64,000 bases of DNA from positions 1 through 64,000 of the forward strand of contig NZ_FXBA01000009.1 in NCBI RefSeq assembly GCF_900177705.1, read 5' to 3'. The notes under the pieces were generated by a model. That model saw only the letters and a program-made list of their open reading frames with translations, was not told the DNA's origin and searched no databases. Shown here one piece after another: positions 44,701 to 51,224 of this stretch. Made by a program: the position numbers and the translations under genes. The DNA comes from Fibrobacter sp. UWB15. GTDB taxonomy: Bacteria; Fibrobacterota; Fibrobacteria; Fibrobacterales; Fibrobacteraceae. Each line of letters starts with the position of its first letter. Positions within the stretch are counted from its first letter, which is position 1.

Positions 44701-47592
44701 GTTCCGTCCGATTCGCTGTGGCTCGGTCTAGACAACGGTTACATGGCCTATGGAGCTAGTTGTACGCATCCTGGGTATGGACTTGTGTCTCTCTATCGCG
44801 ATGGACGAGTCGTGGCCGAAATTCGTGGCGAAATCCCTGATACGGTAATCTATGACGGTTCCAAGACTACCGGAGCGTCAAGCTTGGGCAAAATTTCCAC
44901 GGGCGTCTATGAATCTCGCTATGTGGGAGTCTCTGCACTCGGTATGGATATGCAGATGGCCGGGCCAAGAATCCATACGGATTCTGCACGTCCTGCCATC
45001 AGGAACTTCTCCGTGCAGGATTCTTCCGAGGTCCTTGACCGCATCTTTACGGCGACTGCGGATGTGTACGATTCCGAGTCGGGTGTTGCCCGCGTGGTCG
45101 TGACGCCGGTGTTCGGTGGCGATACATTGCGTGTCATGAATGTGGTGCCTGATTCTGCTGGTCATGTGTCTGCAAGTATCCGTATTTCCCGAAAGCAGCT
45201 TGCCGAATGTACCGGCTGCTACCTCTCCATGGAAGTTCGTGTGGAAGATTATGGTCATAACCATGCGGAACAGAAACATGTATCTGAAAAACTCTACCCG
45301 TATCCGACGGAACTTGCCCTGTGGTACCCGGCGCGTGAAGGTGGTGGTCGCCTTGTGCATGAGTTGTTGGGAACGGGCCATGATCTTGATTTGTTTAAAA
45401 AGATGGGCGGTCCTTGGGGCAGCGATGCCGGCTTGTATTTTAGCAAGTCTACGGATTATATCTATGGCAATGGCACGGTCGATTTTGGCAGCACGAATTC
45501 TTATTCTTTCGAGGCCCGAATTAAGCCGGGGAACCCCAACGATAATGCTTGGCATGAAATACTCAGTTTTAAGGGCGTAAACGCTCTTGACATTCGCCTT
45601 TTGCAGAATAAGCGGGCCTTGATGCTTGTTGAGTGTTCGCATAACTGGAAAACGGGTTCCATCTTGCCGATCACAAACAAGTCCTGGTCACATGTTGTCG
45701 TTACGGTAGATTCGGATTCCGTGAAATTCTATGTCGACGGCGAATCGAAGGCTGCTCGTAATTCCGGGATTTCTCTAGAACGTGAAATGGAAGGTGTGTT
45801 CTCTATGGGCAAGGCGGGTAGCGAACCTTCCTATATCGGAAACATCGCGGATATACGCATGTATTCGCGTGCGTTGACTGCTGCGGAGGTCGAGGAACTT
45901 TCGAAGCCCGTCACCGATGCGGGCGAGGTTTCCGATGTCATCGTCATCGCCGTGAAGGATATGGAGGCGATGAGCGGATTCTTGAACGAATTCTCCTGCT
46001 CCGTAGCCGGTAACAAGTACCTTGTGTCGGGCGATTCGGCGACACTCGCGATGTCCGTAATCGTCGAAAATGCTGCGGACTATAATGTCGTGCTGTACGC
46101 AAGATCCGCTACGGCTGGCGATAAGCCGGTCTATGTCGGCGAATCAAGCTTGCTGGCCGGGACGGCTGCCGTTTCCAATACCTGGCGCGCGGTGACTGTT
46201 TCTGGCGTGTCCGTTCATCTTGCAGCGGGTACGCATACGTTGACGCTGAGGGTTCCTGCCGGTGTTCAGATTGGTGGCGCGGCACTTACGACGGTCAACA
46301 TTCCAGCCTCGATGATTGCCTGGGGTGTAAGCACCTCTGACAAGGTGGCAGGAATTGTACCTGCCGATACGGCTCGCAAGGTTAAGTCGTACTTGCGCTA
46401 CGAGGGGTACCCGGAATCATCTACGCTCCGTCCGCGCATTCGCCTGCGTAACGTATCCAATGAGCCCGTGAATGGGTTCTCTGTCCGCTACTATTTCCGT
46501 GGCGAGGATGCCTCGCAGGCTGGAGTTGACCGTTATTGGCCGAACTACGGACCAACATTCCCTGCAGTTCATTCCGAGAGCGCCAATACGGGTTACGTGG
46601 AATGGTCGTTTGCCGAAACGATTCCGGTTGCCGGAACAGTGTTCGGTGGCGACGGGCCGCATTTCGGTCTCTATAATTCCGGCAATGTGCCGTGGGATGC
46701 TTCCGACGACCCGTCCTTCGTGGATCCGAATTCTGGCCTGGTTGCAAATATTGACGGCTTCTATGAAGATGTTGGCGTTGTCGTCCTGGATAAGGACAAT
46801 AACCTGATAGGCGGTTCCTGCGCCGAGATGGAAGATCCCGTATCGCTCGAAACCAAGGTCCGTGTGCTGGCTGCCGATGTGCGTGGCGACAAGCTGGCAA
46901 GCGAGATTCACTTCAATGTGGAAAATACGGGCAATGTCTCGTTGAAGAACTTCGACGTGCGTTACTACTTCTTCGTAGAAGAGGGGCTCGCACCTGATTA
47001 TGAACTCGACGACAAGTCAGAGTGTGCATCGGCTTCGATGGAAAACCTCGGCTCTGGCCGTTGGCAGGTGACGGTCCATTGCGACAAGCCGCTTGCTGCG
47101 GGTAAGACGTGGCAGAATCCGGTGAAGGTTGCGCTGCACTTGCCGGGTTGGGCGGAAATATGGAATGCGAACGATGACCCGAGTCACGATAGTCTGGGAA
47201 CGACTGTGCGTGAAACTCGCGGCATATGCGTATTCGATTCCACGGGGTACATGCTCTACGGCAATACGCCTGTCTGGGCACTGCCCGCTCCGGATGAAGT
47301 CAACCCTGATTCCGTATATAATGTCGATTTCGGCTACCGTGCGCCGGGCAATTCCATACCCGTGATACGTACGCCGGAAGGACTCGTTGTCACGATGGAT
47401 AACTGGTCCTATGTAGAACTGAGTCTGGTGACGGCAAAGGGTGCTCCCGTAAAAAATATCTTTGCCGGTACTCTTGCTCCGGGCGAACAATTTGTGCGGG
47501 TTGACTGGGCCGGTATTGACATGAATAAAACGTATTTGATGTTCAAGGTGAATGGCTCAATTAAATCAACGAAAAATCTATCTTTGCTGTAA
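35758..47592 (+). CDS. Giant secreted multidomain hydrolase/adhesin (3944 aa)
   Basis: Signal peptide about 1-19 (SWA-VPKP). Alpha/beta-hydrolase about 25-470 with IGHSMGG (Ser192) and ITLDSPHEGTGAL. Module shared with copy A about 545-800 (DFLYERPFVNLALNDTATL). Long beta-rich region with Ig-like units about 830-1340 (ASFTIDRIPPKFSLYTDNGF, VRVDRTAPNIVSLVSRR, CIDAAGNASVRTDL) and many further beta segments to about 3170. LamG/ConA-like domain about 3180-3382 (FEARIKPGNPNDNAWHEILS, then FYVDGESKAARNSG). CBM6/35-like about 3395-3520. Two CBM3-like domains about 3541-3700 and 3700-3840 (IRLRNVSNEPVNGFSVRYYF; FGLYNSGNVPWDASDDPSF). The last 65 residues resemble a type IX secretion tail (VELSLVTAKG, then TLAPGEQFVRVDWAG). 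It is likely a surface or secreted protein that binds plant cell-wall polysaccharide and carries esterase or lipase activity. The 3' end is richer in G+C than the rest. Confidence 0.8.
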   Translation: MKRLIVCLLLMAFTAISWAVPKPMEAITNYNVLMVHGAYGSDKGIDEDKNLKEADSTSEYLGDATLGSYTSDNRITKWIGSKIFEEPDIGDERNPSNAYIYNWRSFTNPANSSLNNAHEMGDRMWNAKTNGNLKFGKRRALFEEAQEVKARFAVDENDSTKDLHGQTALDSIRKYPDLYRQLASRYILIGHSMGGVVSREYVQGNFYNGDVDKIITLDSPHEGTGALNMQLKKGIRIDNFTEQIVKDFYKAIPAAVVVAVPCFLVKGSAPAFKIAMSMLGATFAIEKIGNGLTQVNAPEYYYPDDSLVYYVDPLNDGYQTIDSLNKLSFKNKIDSLPMFRILASKHGMTFTDPDLIDYGLFEFIRYLFPDNFTLPLANFGSQLMGTGDISARNANAITSAIMGFAGIPVQDNGSSIVPATSSEGKNVDILNDKEVDVNRSYFNAAPATSSDVGDAAFILETSADAILLIDYTVGLLFPTSAEIAKMALGTASAILIANSMALSLKSGISDLTNSHQIPLYASNLDTMQSAENFFAPIQSGTSSYTPYLMEDFLYERPFVNLALNDTATLNQLQGMSDSARDVSTLNHNCYYIASGDTAKDAVVKKTTSCAVGLFKSSNDLTSTHKNQSLSGLTTPLRFKSESDWSKMGVKVDRWEKVDGLTPEGKDTSDYVPIRHVERYEVPAITVEDWINKYSFVVDDLMPHRLRQIRMNFNFVTEIAWECDITKAEDDEKACKVYQRSAGESWGKSKKTVRHPVKKNGQFDFIPDDYGITNKLAIQKDNQNTVTISTVNKIGLSNTQRFYYMYKATEDLLGSNWPTRDVVLNSVEGFEAHASVLNYQGFRVDSAYDVVYKGDDIEHGTRLKMTGTPNGEQDMDFESRQQMDKLSDGQYTWQFRAYAYNSLEKALDTSKFYNASFTIDRIPPKFSLYTDNGFVNPDSASFVVRYKWDGGDSKTPDIRAMRWNLDTACVLAHGDSAISKAVCSGSISLPAMYDAAARNFAISWDEISADTRRNLADGLYRIKAYALDYAVPNRAMYDSVNVLVNKIMGSPKSLTDADWKCVRDSSARLNDTTVYAMFRIDRTAPIVSQIEPRATFAVDTTGTSFATGIILANPYASLSRPVRDSRFTYVADDSLLKISYKIKELHPDQDSALALVSWNFEHVGDSAKVSRAGDSVWVKEDLATKSWIEPSGLRLADGIYKIRANVRDRAGNVSDSTAMKMVRVDRTAPNIVSLVSRRLVYPDDDNAFSATIRVNQSYDADSNKTGMYCHYRVSGGDADRTWRVISRNGKDSLLKSDSVSFALDSTAVGTEKGKRYLEVACIDAAGNASVRTDLFHIGFRSPNIVYPVANKTESSERLIPIVGIAPPLSSSDSLTAVYRLRYKKCADKEWLGDKIDVVASNRQQKDSLHNYSRISQSTEGVLGYLKNEGFDEDSVCIELAVSSCLTCDDWKADVSKVIVTPPEDSGAVNHPTVVFNVSKQSFTAGDDSVSVTLHLEGAFNSSYQLRVYAEDKKGVGLKDWAAQKVWRNPYYGIPSDSLVNATSSGVWFYQDSAGTYHLRWKNIGDTLGLQVMYDSKKMGQTCAKPEGKNMESGCEIESMLFDFTSASIVKTYLEDYPEWIPPSYTDSVMKLSVQSGHIVLNAQAAFRIALDRGYVVDTNRVNIPVYFGNSLESGFYWVNGLEERYMSPLTTGWTADPQGYGLNFVWNGLAETGAFPAEGPVRLVAEVTENTTKAPHVHVETKVINVELPVLKVVLPNTVPDFLILNKNIDNGDSVAYRLDSMEIRYGIKNRDACVWMYIKDSKGTFATSLLDSIPHRAFASDSAYSIRWSGKNAFDVPENADGLYTVVLKAKSFIGSDSGKDSVQTDSTEMTFNVKYAESMLKMTPEDPKNSTSPSIYVSEAKKDPYSGDKYRYEPVADYLLRTNLSGWYLPDSLRDSLNVKTAVTGKQKPLGFEAERFSLGILRQRDTLDLVVLIDFDEKLDKNGCDSGKPTYDGESHHAYRKKFIRFYKGKTELDTLFFSANVGSIDDGRAFSIHENSVLKVYAFPAYMKDSSVEALASNVRQAFAWFNYTMPIPTRNHENDIAVKWGAWNKLPDGCIADSLHDCTYKSEGYNSEANLFMLEIVPQSIKCESIRKYSYPKVVWTMDWADIGLEQCPIHKTYFYHNLGQVRNGESCYNNDRGFEQISFTLQIGIPNFYWNAGFGYDNLVNRTIRFDATNGTIYGDTSGYLLAIEKTQGLSKDPRRNNYYDGTKWTFNKKYGRVTAFETQHLPFFKASEMDIKENIFLFPDEIKNYEKPSRFTFKFYDKDTLSHFIADVIAKEENGTPYHNWVTSLKNGILSTDMLKHGDMDVFVSYNKVVAETDKFFNDTTGYWITFPLAKDSIPESNDTVKYYAAASKIHYYVNDYNSSKWKRVFSRGTYFKNLANSAGFVNLLDVNLDVDPNSIKELGLIDSLITKNDSGNVIISLDSRKYDESSRRYYAALGKAPRSEAGLQYYLNYVLDGLDTSLYSQSNDTLYVKAQRWNAHKYIRRIEKKMEIPKRTKPVRVGMDVIYEPNQWQKEVVIDSAYLMFLDSSEHSHFEAAGNFPAASDFVIKYKDKVGEKRIPEYVELRAKLKEKTKYSLAYMNGNTFYSVPKSMLDSVWRDSIWTDSSGDYRLGWFNVNKLQGNTQFLLTWGNSQNGKAYYYSTFDLIVGGAVAKGASRTVISPLEDASVTFFDNSLTENKDITVRTVDADNSFDVFNNLALNGPIVEVLPSMTFADTTALPRIQMKISREEMVAMNATPQTVKLYKVDFANKQFVPLESALYGFLNADGSAVMDGTDTLKCNNANKTTDTRCAGEDPQWAYLLISAETKTFSVFTAMDSAIAETPNFSVTVLPEIAAAVNRTVRVDGISRFRLYVDDDSLLANRDDVTPPDTLAFTADSNGFAHVTLPSRNNNIDTSYVFVVALSEPDSNGSVVELPAAPAVARALTVNTQFACTVPSDSLWLGLDNGYMAYGASCTHPGYGLVSLYRDGRVVAEIRGEIPDTVIYDGSKTTGASSLGKISTGVYESRYVGVSALGMDMQMAGPRIHTDSARPAIRNFSVQDSSEVLDRIFTATADVYDSESGVARVVVTPVFGGDTLRVMNVVPDSAGHVSASIRISRKQLAECTGCYLSMEVRVEDYGHNHAEQKHVSEKLYPYPTELALWYPAREGGGRLVHELLGTGHDLDLFKKMGGPWGSDAGLYFSKSTDYIYGNGTVDFGSTNSYSFEARIKPGNPNDNAWHEILSFKGVNALDIRLLQNKRALMLVECSHNWKTGSILPITNKSWSHVVVTVDSDSVKFYVDGESKAARNSGISLEREMEGVFSMGKAGSEPSYIGNIADIRMYSRALTAAEVEELSKPVTDAGEVSDVIVIAVKDMEAMSGFLNEFSCSVAGNKYLVSGDSATLAMSVIVENAADYNVVLYARSATAGDKPVYVGESSLLAGTAAVSNTWRAVTVSGVSVHLAAGTHTLTLRVPAGVQIGGAALTTVNIPASMIAWGVSTSDKVAGIVPADTARKVKSYLRYEGYPESSTLRPRIRLRNVSNEPVNGFSVRYYFRGEDASQAGVDRYWPNYGPTFPAVHSESANTGYVEWSFAETIPVAGTVFGGDGPHFGLYNSGNVPWDASDDPSFVDPNSGLVANIDGFYEDVGVVVLDKDNNLIGGSCAEMEDPVSLETKVRVLAADVRGDKLASEIHFNVENTGNVSLKNFDVRYYFFVEEGLAPDYELDDKSECASASMENLGSGRWQVTVHCDKPLAAGKTWQNPVKVALHLPGWAEIWNANDDPSHDSLGTTVRETRGICVFDSTGYMLYGNTPVWALPAPDEVNPDSVYNVDFGYRAPGNSIPVIRTPEGLVVTMDNWSYVELSLVTAKGAPVKNIFAGTLAPGEQFVRVDWAGIDMNKTYLMFKVNGSIKSTKNLSLL

Positions 47593-47601
47593 GGATAAAT
47601 A

Positions 47602-48267
47602 ATGAATAACTTGTTTAAAATTTTTGCCGCCGTTTCCTTTGTTGTCATTCAAGCCAATGCACTGAGTCTACAGACGGTCTTTGACAACCAGAAGAAATCC
47701 GCTTTCCCGGATACTTGCGAAATGCAGATGCGTACCACGGTGACGCTTCCCAATATGTCCCCTCAGGTTGTGAATATGGCCCTGCTTACCGCCGGTGAAA
47801 ACAAGTCCATTACAACCATCAAGTCCAGCATGATGCAGATGGAAATGGTACAGAACAACGGACGCATGAAGGTCACGGACTTGAAAACCGGGAAAAAACT
47901 CCCGGCGCAGAATATGCCTGCGCAGAACCCAGCCGATGTGAACAAACAGATGGGTTCTCCCGAAGATTATAACAATCCTGTCGCCGAAGGGAACCTCTGG
48001 AAGATTACACCCAAGGACCCGTCCAAGCCAACGCTATACTATTCACAAAAGAAAAAGCGCGTCATGAAAATGTCTGTAGTCGTGAACGGGGCGAATGCCG
48101 TAAGCGAGTTCGAATATTGCGACAATTCTTGCCCGTTGCCGGGAACGCTTAAGAAGGTGACGATAAGGACTTCCGCGCCTCAGGGCGGCGAAAGTACGGT
48201 TGTTTTAGAAGTACTTAAGGCAAAACAAAGACGCGTTCTTCCGATGAAGATGTTTGACGTGGAGTGA
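47602..48267 (+). CDS. Secreted protein of unknown function, LolA-like fold possible
   Basis: The 221-aa product has a signal peptide (about 1-20, ending QANA). It then has a beta-rich sequence with alternating Met-rich strands (SSMMQMEMVQNNGRMKVTDL) and a single CDNSC pair near residue 172. The pattern of an N-terminal helix followed by a curved sheet recalls LolA/outer-membrane lipoprotein carrier-like proteins, but there is no firm motif. AAGGATAAATA precedes the start 9 nt after the giant gene, so it is in the same transcript. Confidence 0.6.
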   Translation: MNNLFKIFAAVSFVVIQANALSLQTVFDNQKKSAFPDTCEMQMRTTVTLPNMSPQVVNMALLTAGENKSITTIKSSMMQMEMVQNNGRMKVTDLKTGKKLPAQNMPAQNPADVNKQMGSPEDYNNPVAEGNLWKITPKDPSKPTLYYSQKKKRVMKMSVVVNGANAVSEFEYCDNSCPLPGTLKKVTIRTSAPQGGESTVVLEVLKAKQRRVLPMKMFDVE

Positions 48268-48270
48268 GGT

Positions 48271-48290
48271 TGCAGAAAGACTGCATTTTT
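48271..48290 (+). terminator. Short terminator at the end of the cassette array
   Basis: TGCAG and CTGCA form a 5-bp stem around AAAGA, followed by five T. It is 4 nt after the stop of the 47602 gene. Confidence 0.55.
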
Positions 48291-48311
48291 CTCAAAGACG
48301 CTTACAACAAG

Positions 48312-49094
48312 CTAAAACAAGTACCATTTCCATTCAAGGTCGTAGTTGCTGTTGTAATCTTCGTGCTCCTTGATATCGGTAGATTTTAGGTACCCGATAT
48401 TGGAAGTCGTAAAGCATTTACCTGAAGTATAAGAGTCGTTTACCGAAACATCTTCGTCGATGACTTTGGGGCAAATTTTAATCTGGTCCGTCCCCTTGTT
48501 GATTGTATAGGATTTGGTGACGGAACCGCTCCATAGCCTGGTATCTTGCTTGTCGATAAAGGTGGTGGTGTTTATGGTTTGCCCTAAAACGCCGTCGCTG
48601 TAAGTGTAAATCGTGAACGAAACTTCCGGGTCGCCAGCGTTGTCTAAACCGTCCCAATTACTTGAAAGCTGTTTGTAATAGGTCAGGGTAATTTTCATTG
48701 ACTTTGCTGTGGTCAAGTAATAGAGAGCGCTGGAACTGCTAGATACATAGCGGGAGGAACTGCTAGAATAGCTGCATTGATACCCATAATTGGAGCAACA
48801 GTAACTGTTACTGTAAGTACTTGTACCCAGGCGGCATTTTTCGGATTCGCTTACGTAGCTGGAACTGCTGGAATATTTGACGCTGCATTTTTCGCCAAAC
48901 ATTTCGCAACACCAGCTATTGTATTCGTCCTTGTCGTTAAAGCACATGCTTTTTCTTTTGGCGTCGTAAACATCGTCGCTGGCGTTTGCTATTTCGTCTT
49001 CTGCCACTTCAAAAGGGCTTTCTTTGCTGCATGCCGTAAACGGAATGGTAGAAGCTAAACATAGAATGCTGATAATGCTTTTAAAGAATTTCAT
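48312..49094 (-). CDS. Ser-linked Cys-rich lipoprotein
   Basis: The 260-aa product has a lipoprotein signal ending PFTAC (Cys near residue 22). It contains two copies of a small Cys module (C-x10/11-CC-x6-C: CCEMFGEKC and CCSNYGYQC), each followed by a run of five or more Ser, the linker type common in Fibrobacter surface proteins. A beta-rich C-terminal domain follows (about residues 130-260; KITLTYYKQLSSNWDGLDN). The ATG at 49094 is chosen for GGAG 7 nt upstream; a reading from 49115 overlaps the upstream gene. Function unknown. Confidence 0.75.
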   Translation of the reverse strand: MKFFKSIISILCLASTIPFTACSKESPFEVAEDEIANASDDVYDAKRKSMCFNDKDEYNSWCCEMFGEKCSVKYSSSSSYVSESEKCRLGTSTYSNSYCCSNYGYQCSYSSSSSRYVSSSSSALYYLTTAKSMKITLTYYKQLSSNWDGLDNAGDPEVSFTIYTYSDGVLGQTINTTTFIDKQDTRLWSGSVTKSYTINKGTDQIKICPKVIDEDVSVNDSYTSGKCFTTSNIGYLKSTDIKEHEDYNSNYDLEWKWYLF

Positions 49095-49104
49095 ACTGAA
49101 TCTC

Positions 49105-50226
49105 CTACCATGCAAAATCCATGCTTATTCGCCAAGTATAGAGGCCGCTCACGTAGGCGAAAATTTCATCAACATTCGTTCGTAACGAAATCAAGAGAAT
49201 CTGCCATTGTATTGAAAAATGCCTATAGAATTCTATACCGAATCCCAGGTGTTCAAGAAATTCCCAGTCCGCGATAGTGAATGCCCCGTCGCAATCAAAT
49301 GAATTGTCTGTATGGTAATAATTAGTATAATAGGTGTTATAACCATTGTCGTAGCCGTAATAATAATCATCATATATTCTATTTTCCCAGCTCCAGTCTG
49401 CATAGTAGTGGGGAATCCAGGCGTATATGGGTTTTCTGATAAGCGTACTTATGCTTGCGAAGGGACTGATTTCTTTTGTTTTCCCGATAGGGAATCCAAA
49501 ACGGAATTGCAGGGGAATTTCAAATAGAATGCTGTGATAGTCTATTTCGCCATAGGCATTATCGGCATTGTAGTTATACAAGTCATCTTCTTTAAAGTAA
49601 TAGTCTGCATGGTGGTATACAATATTTAATCCCGTCTGGAAAGAACCCCATTGGTAAAAATACCAACGTAATAAAAAGCCTAGGCTCGCTCCGATGTGAT
49701 CGGTTCCGAAATCGTGTATCCGATTCACTTCGTGGTTCGCGACTTCATATTCCTGGAAATAATCAAATCCAAGCGAAATGCCCTTGTAGAAAGAACGCTT
49801 CCTTTGGTCTGGACTCACTTCCACGTGTTGCGGGGCGGAGGGCGTAATGATTGCATGGTTTGTGTCGGGGGCCGCCTCTTGAGTGGCGGTATCGCGAGTT
49901 GCAGTGTCTATGGCGATGGCGTCTTGTGGCGGAACAACAGAGCTGTCGCTGATACTTGCCGAAGTGTCAGCTGCGTTTACAGAATCAGCTTCTGTTACAG
50001 CGGTTGAGTCGAAACTTTGTGCGGTATCGCTTAAAACGGTGTCTGCGGCAACGGTATTTGCGGGAATGCTGTCAATCATCTCGGAGCATTTGCAAAGAAG
50101 TTCCACCTTGGCGCAAGCGGGGGAATCGCTTTTGCCCATGCAGGATCCGCAAAATTCAATGCAGGTGTCGTTAGCGAAAACGCTAATTGATAAGAATAAA
50201 AGGTACGGGAGGATTTTATTTTTCAT
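49105..50226 (-). CDS. Outer-membrane beta-barrel protein with N-terminal Cys module
   Basis: The 373-aa product starts MKNKILPYLLFLSISVFA (signal peptide). A six-Cys module follows (CIEFCGSC, then CKC near residue 45), then an acidic Ser/Thr/Asp/Ala linker (about 48-135). The C-terminal half (about 140-373) has the alternating pattern and terminal aromatic (SMDFAW) of an outer-membrane barrel. A Tyr/Asp-rich loop (YDDYYYGYDNGYNTYYTNYY) is notable. The start overlaps the stop of the upstream gene (TAATG). Function unknown. Confidence 0.65.
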   Translation of the reverse strand: MKNKILPYLLFLSISVFANDTCIEFCGSCMGKSDSPACAKVELLCKCSEMIDSIPANTVAADTVLSDTAQSFDSTAVTEADSVNAADTSASISDSSVVPPQDAIAIDTATRDTATQEAAPDTNHAIITPSAPQHVEVSPDQRKRSFYKGISLGFDYFQEYEVANHEVNRIHDFGTDHIGASLGFLLRWYFYQWGSFQTGLNIVYHHADYYFKEDDLYNYNADNAYGEIDYHSILFEIPLQFRFGFPIGKTKEISPFASISTLIRKPIYAWIPHYYADWSWENRIYDDYYYGYDNGYNTYYTNYYHTDNSFDCDGAFTIADWEFLEHLGFGIEFYRHFSIQWQILLISLRTNVDEIFAYVSGLYTWRISMDFAW

Positions 50227-50687
50227 TATAGTGATGCTAAGATGATGACGAGTGCTAACACGATGCCGCCCCCAATGGCAACCCATATCCCCGTATTACT
50301 CTTTTCCTTCATTTCGTAAGAACCGTCGGCTTGCAGTTCGGCGGTGTATTCGCTGTCGCCCTTGTAACCGAAGTTGACGTTCATGATGGCGCCGTCTTTC
50401 TTTTTCTTTTTTTCTGGAGGCGGCGCAAAAGAAGCCTTCATGATAGGTGCGCTTGGAGCGGGCTCGACGGTTTCGCTCACGGTTTCGGGTTCTTCGGCTT
50501 GTGCGCTTTCATCGTCATTTACAACAGTTTCGCCAGACTCGTTGCATTGGCATGTCTCGATGATTTCGGTGCACAATTCCGACTGTTCTTCGGTGCATTT
50601 TTTGCAGAAATCGACACAGGCGGCATCGTTTGTTACGGCAAAGGCAAACGAACTAGCGAATAAAATGGATAAAAACAACTTGAGCAT
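50226..50687 (-). CDS. Secreted/membrane protein with N-terminal Cys module and C-terminal anchor
   Basis: The 153-aa product has a signal peptide (about 1-17, AFA-V) and a six-Cys module (CVDFCKKC, then CTEIIETCQC) like that of the downstream barrel protein. An acidic Pro-rich linker follows, then a short Lys run, a beta segment (IMNVNFGYKGDSEY) and one C-terminal membrane helix (WVAIGGGIVLALVIILASL). AGGGGA lies before the start. It may partner the barrel protein. Function unknown. Confidence 0.65.
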   Translation of the reverse strand: MLKLFLSILFASSFAFAVTNDAACVDFCKKCTEEQSELCTEIIETCQCNESGETVVNDDESAQAEEPETVSETVEPAPSAPIMKASFAPPPEKKKKKDGAIMNVNFGYKGDSEYTAELQADGSYEMKEKSNTGIWVAIGGGIVLALVIILASL

Positions 50688-50696
50688 GACATTCCC

Positions 50697-51167
50697 CTAC
50701 TCAGAAAGAATAACCGCTGTCACGACTCCTGCGATGGCTAAAATGCCAAGTAGAATTAACCAAACGGGGGTATGTTGCGACACTTCGGTGTTGTTCTGGA
50801 TTGCGGCGTAGTCGGGTCTTGGGCGAAGTCCGATAATGCGGTTGTTCACGACCAGGATTCCCACAAGTTCGGTACGAACGCTCCACAAGTCGACGCGGTC
50901 CTTGTCATTTGGCTTAAAGTCGCGCCCGTCACGCACGGACTTGTAAAGGTGGGGTCTGTAGTTGTACACGAATTCCACGGTGTCGCCACGGTATTCGGTA
51001 AAGACCGGTGTGCCGAGAAGCGGCGCGATTTTTTGGATGTTCGGTTCGGCGAGAATGGTTTGCATGTCATCGTCATCGACCCAGTTTTCTTTGAGGCCGT
51101 ATGTGGATGCACAACCGGTAAGGAATAACACTGTCAAGGCGATTAAGGCGAAAATGCTCTTTTTCAT
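50697..51167 (-). CDS. Lipoprotein with C-terminal membrane helix
   Basis: The 156-aa product has a clear lipobox (FLTGC, Cys near residue 19), a middle domain with TPVFTEYRGDTVEFVYNY and VRTELVGILVVNNRIIGLR, and a C-terminal hydrophobic helix (LILLGILAIAGVVTAVIL). The start at 51167 is fixed by GAGGGAG; an in-frame ATG at 51212 would run through a terminator-like hairpin. It is the first gene of the minus-strand envelope set. Function unknown. Confidence 0.65.
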   Translation of the reverse strand: MKKSIFALIALTVLFLTGCASTYGLKENWVDDDDMQTILAEPNIQKIAPLLGTPVFTEYRGDTVEFVYNYRPHLYKSVRDGRDFKPNDKDRVDLWSVRTELVGILVVNNRIIGLRPRPDYAAIQNNTEVSQHTPVWLILLGILAIAGVVTAVILSE

Positions 51168-51180
51168 AAAATGCTCCCTC

Positions 51181-51209
51181 AAAAAAAATCCGGAAGGAGT
51201 CCGGATTTT
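51181..51209 (-). terminator. Terminator-like hairpin between promoter and ribosome-binding site
   Basis: On the minus strand AAAATCCGGA pairs with TCCGGATTTT around CTCCT and is followed by four more T. It ends about 14 nt before the ATG at 51167. It may terminate the phosphoesterase transcript (which ends at 51298), but a promoter lies between the two, so it could also act as an attenuator or a stabilising 5' hairpin. Confidence 0.6.
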
Positions 51210-51224
51210 CATCAGTCTAATGTA

